DNA from: Anopheles merus
Lineage: Eukaryota; Arthropoda; Insecta; Diptera; Culicidae
Assembly (NCBI RefSeq): GCF_017562075.2
Contig: NC_054082.1
Location: 59,874,906-59,938,905, forward strand
DNA length: 64,000 bases
Reading direction: 5' to 3'
Shown: positions 63,608 to 64,000 of the stretch, one piece after another
How positions within the stretch are numbered: the stretch's first letter is position 1
Layout: each line of letters begins with the position of its first letter
Program-made: the position numbers and the translations under genes
Notes under the pieces: model-generated
The model's input: only the letters and a program-made list of their open reading frames with translations
The model's database searches: none
Told to the model about the DNA's origin: nothing

Positions 63608-64000
63608 CGTTCGTTCGTTCGTTCATGGAGTTTTAAGCTCGATACTGTTCGTACGTCTTTAACTTGGTATTTATTTTTTTGTTGGCCGTAAATTGTTAAA
63701 CTGTTAATCTTCATGGAATATCGCTCTGTCCTTGCTACTTGTCCCGTCCACATCATTTTTAACTCGTGTTGAGTTTCGCTTATCTGCATTTGTTGAGCTA
63801 TTTCTTCATCTAGTAACGTCAAATCAGATTCTTCATCCAACAGCGCATAAATGCTCACTGTATGACCGCTTTTCTCGAGCGTAATAGGTATAATTCTAAA
63901 TAAGGACAAACTTGTTCTTCCTATATTCGAATGAGTACCACAATATCCGCTATTGCTCGTCGTTTGCCATGGAGATTCATTATTTTGTTGATCATCTATT
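63589..64000 (-). pseudogene. BEL/Pao protease N-terminus, continuing beyond the window
   Basis: Reads LSLFRIIPITLEKSGHTVSI, the active-site region YALLDEESDLTLLDEE, then LKMMWTGQVARTERYSMKIN. In the other BEL element of this window the same place reads FLDEGSSLTLM, so Glu replaces the Gly after DE, which may hurt activity. The frame is open to the window's right edge. Confidence 0.8.

Larger units (their letters stand above)
59996..64000 (-). mobile_element. BEL/Pao element, pol region, running off the right edge
   Basis: The minus strand encodes protease, RT, RNase H, integrase and the start of the C-terminal DUF5641-type domain, cut at the foldback border at 59995. A SINE lies in RNase H. 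The 5' LTR and gag lie beyond the window; no 3' LTR is seen. Confidence 0.9.

Overview
This window is eukaryotic and consists almost entirely of transposable elements. I found no convincing intact host gene. The element mix (CR1/T1-like LINEs with PHD-finger ORF1, RTE LINEs, BEL/Pao, several Ty3/gypsy lineages including mdg1-like and Mag-like, and tRNA-derived SINEs of about 200 bp with AAG tails) points to a dipteran, most likely an Anopheles mosquito. The density of nested, broken copies suggests pericentric heterochromatin or a Y/unplaced scaffold. Both the organism and the location are inferences; no marker gene proves them.

Layout. 1-5.2 kb: a LINE ORF1 remnant, a SINE and a Mag-lineage Ty3 element (minus strand) that keeps its 5' LTR but lost its 3' end. 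5.2-7.3 kb: two diverged SINEs and an array of short dyads. 7.3-12.5 kb: a nearly full-length but frameshifted RTE LINE inserted in a CR1-like LINE, plus an older RT fragment. 13.4-14.2 kb: a solo LTR with a 4-bp target duplication. 14.7-21.2 kb: an LTR element with a SAP-like gag and a tRNA-Pro-like primer site, split by a BEL/Pao deletion derivative whose own LTR carries a truncated RTE. 21.2-25.9 kb: a 4.7-kb inverted repeat with 1.6-kb arms carrying a duplicated ATP synthase beta pseudogene fragment. 25.9-31.5 kb: a gag fragment and a 17.6/297-like Ty3 element with 168/172-bp LTRs, a TATA target duplication and a deleted RT core.

31.7-49.1 kb is the centrepiece: one CR1-like LINE (minus strand) interrupted by a SINE and by two mdg1-related LTR elements. 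One is a gag-only element of 5.9 kb with its own hAT passenger, which in turn holds a LINE fragment. The other is a nearly complete mdg1-like element with 811/810-bp LTRs and a small membrane-protein-like ORF ahead of gag. Target duplications and LINE reading frames that resume across the insertions allow the order to be read directly.

49.3-53.4 kb: microsatellites, a Tc1-like transposase fragment with a duplicated pentapeptide, and a CR1-like LINE with an inverted 5' segment and a SINE. 53.9-60.0 kb: a foldback structure with arms of about 0.9 kb, tandem repeats and a 100-N assembly gap at its centre; its right arm later received a Mag-like element, a pogo-like MITE and an RTE 3' end. 60-64 kb: a BEL/Pao pol gene (minus strand) interrupted by a SINE and running off the right edge.

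Functionally the elements are parasites on one another. The SINEs and the deletion derivatives of BEL and mdg1 lack enzymes and would have to be mobilised in trans by full-length relatives.
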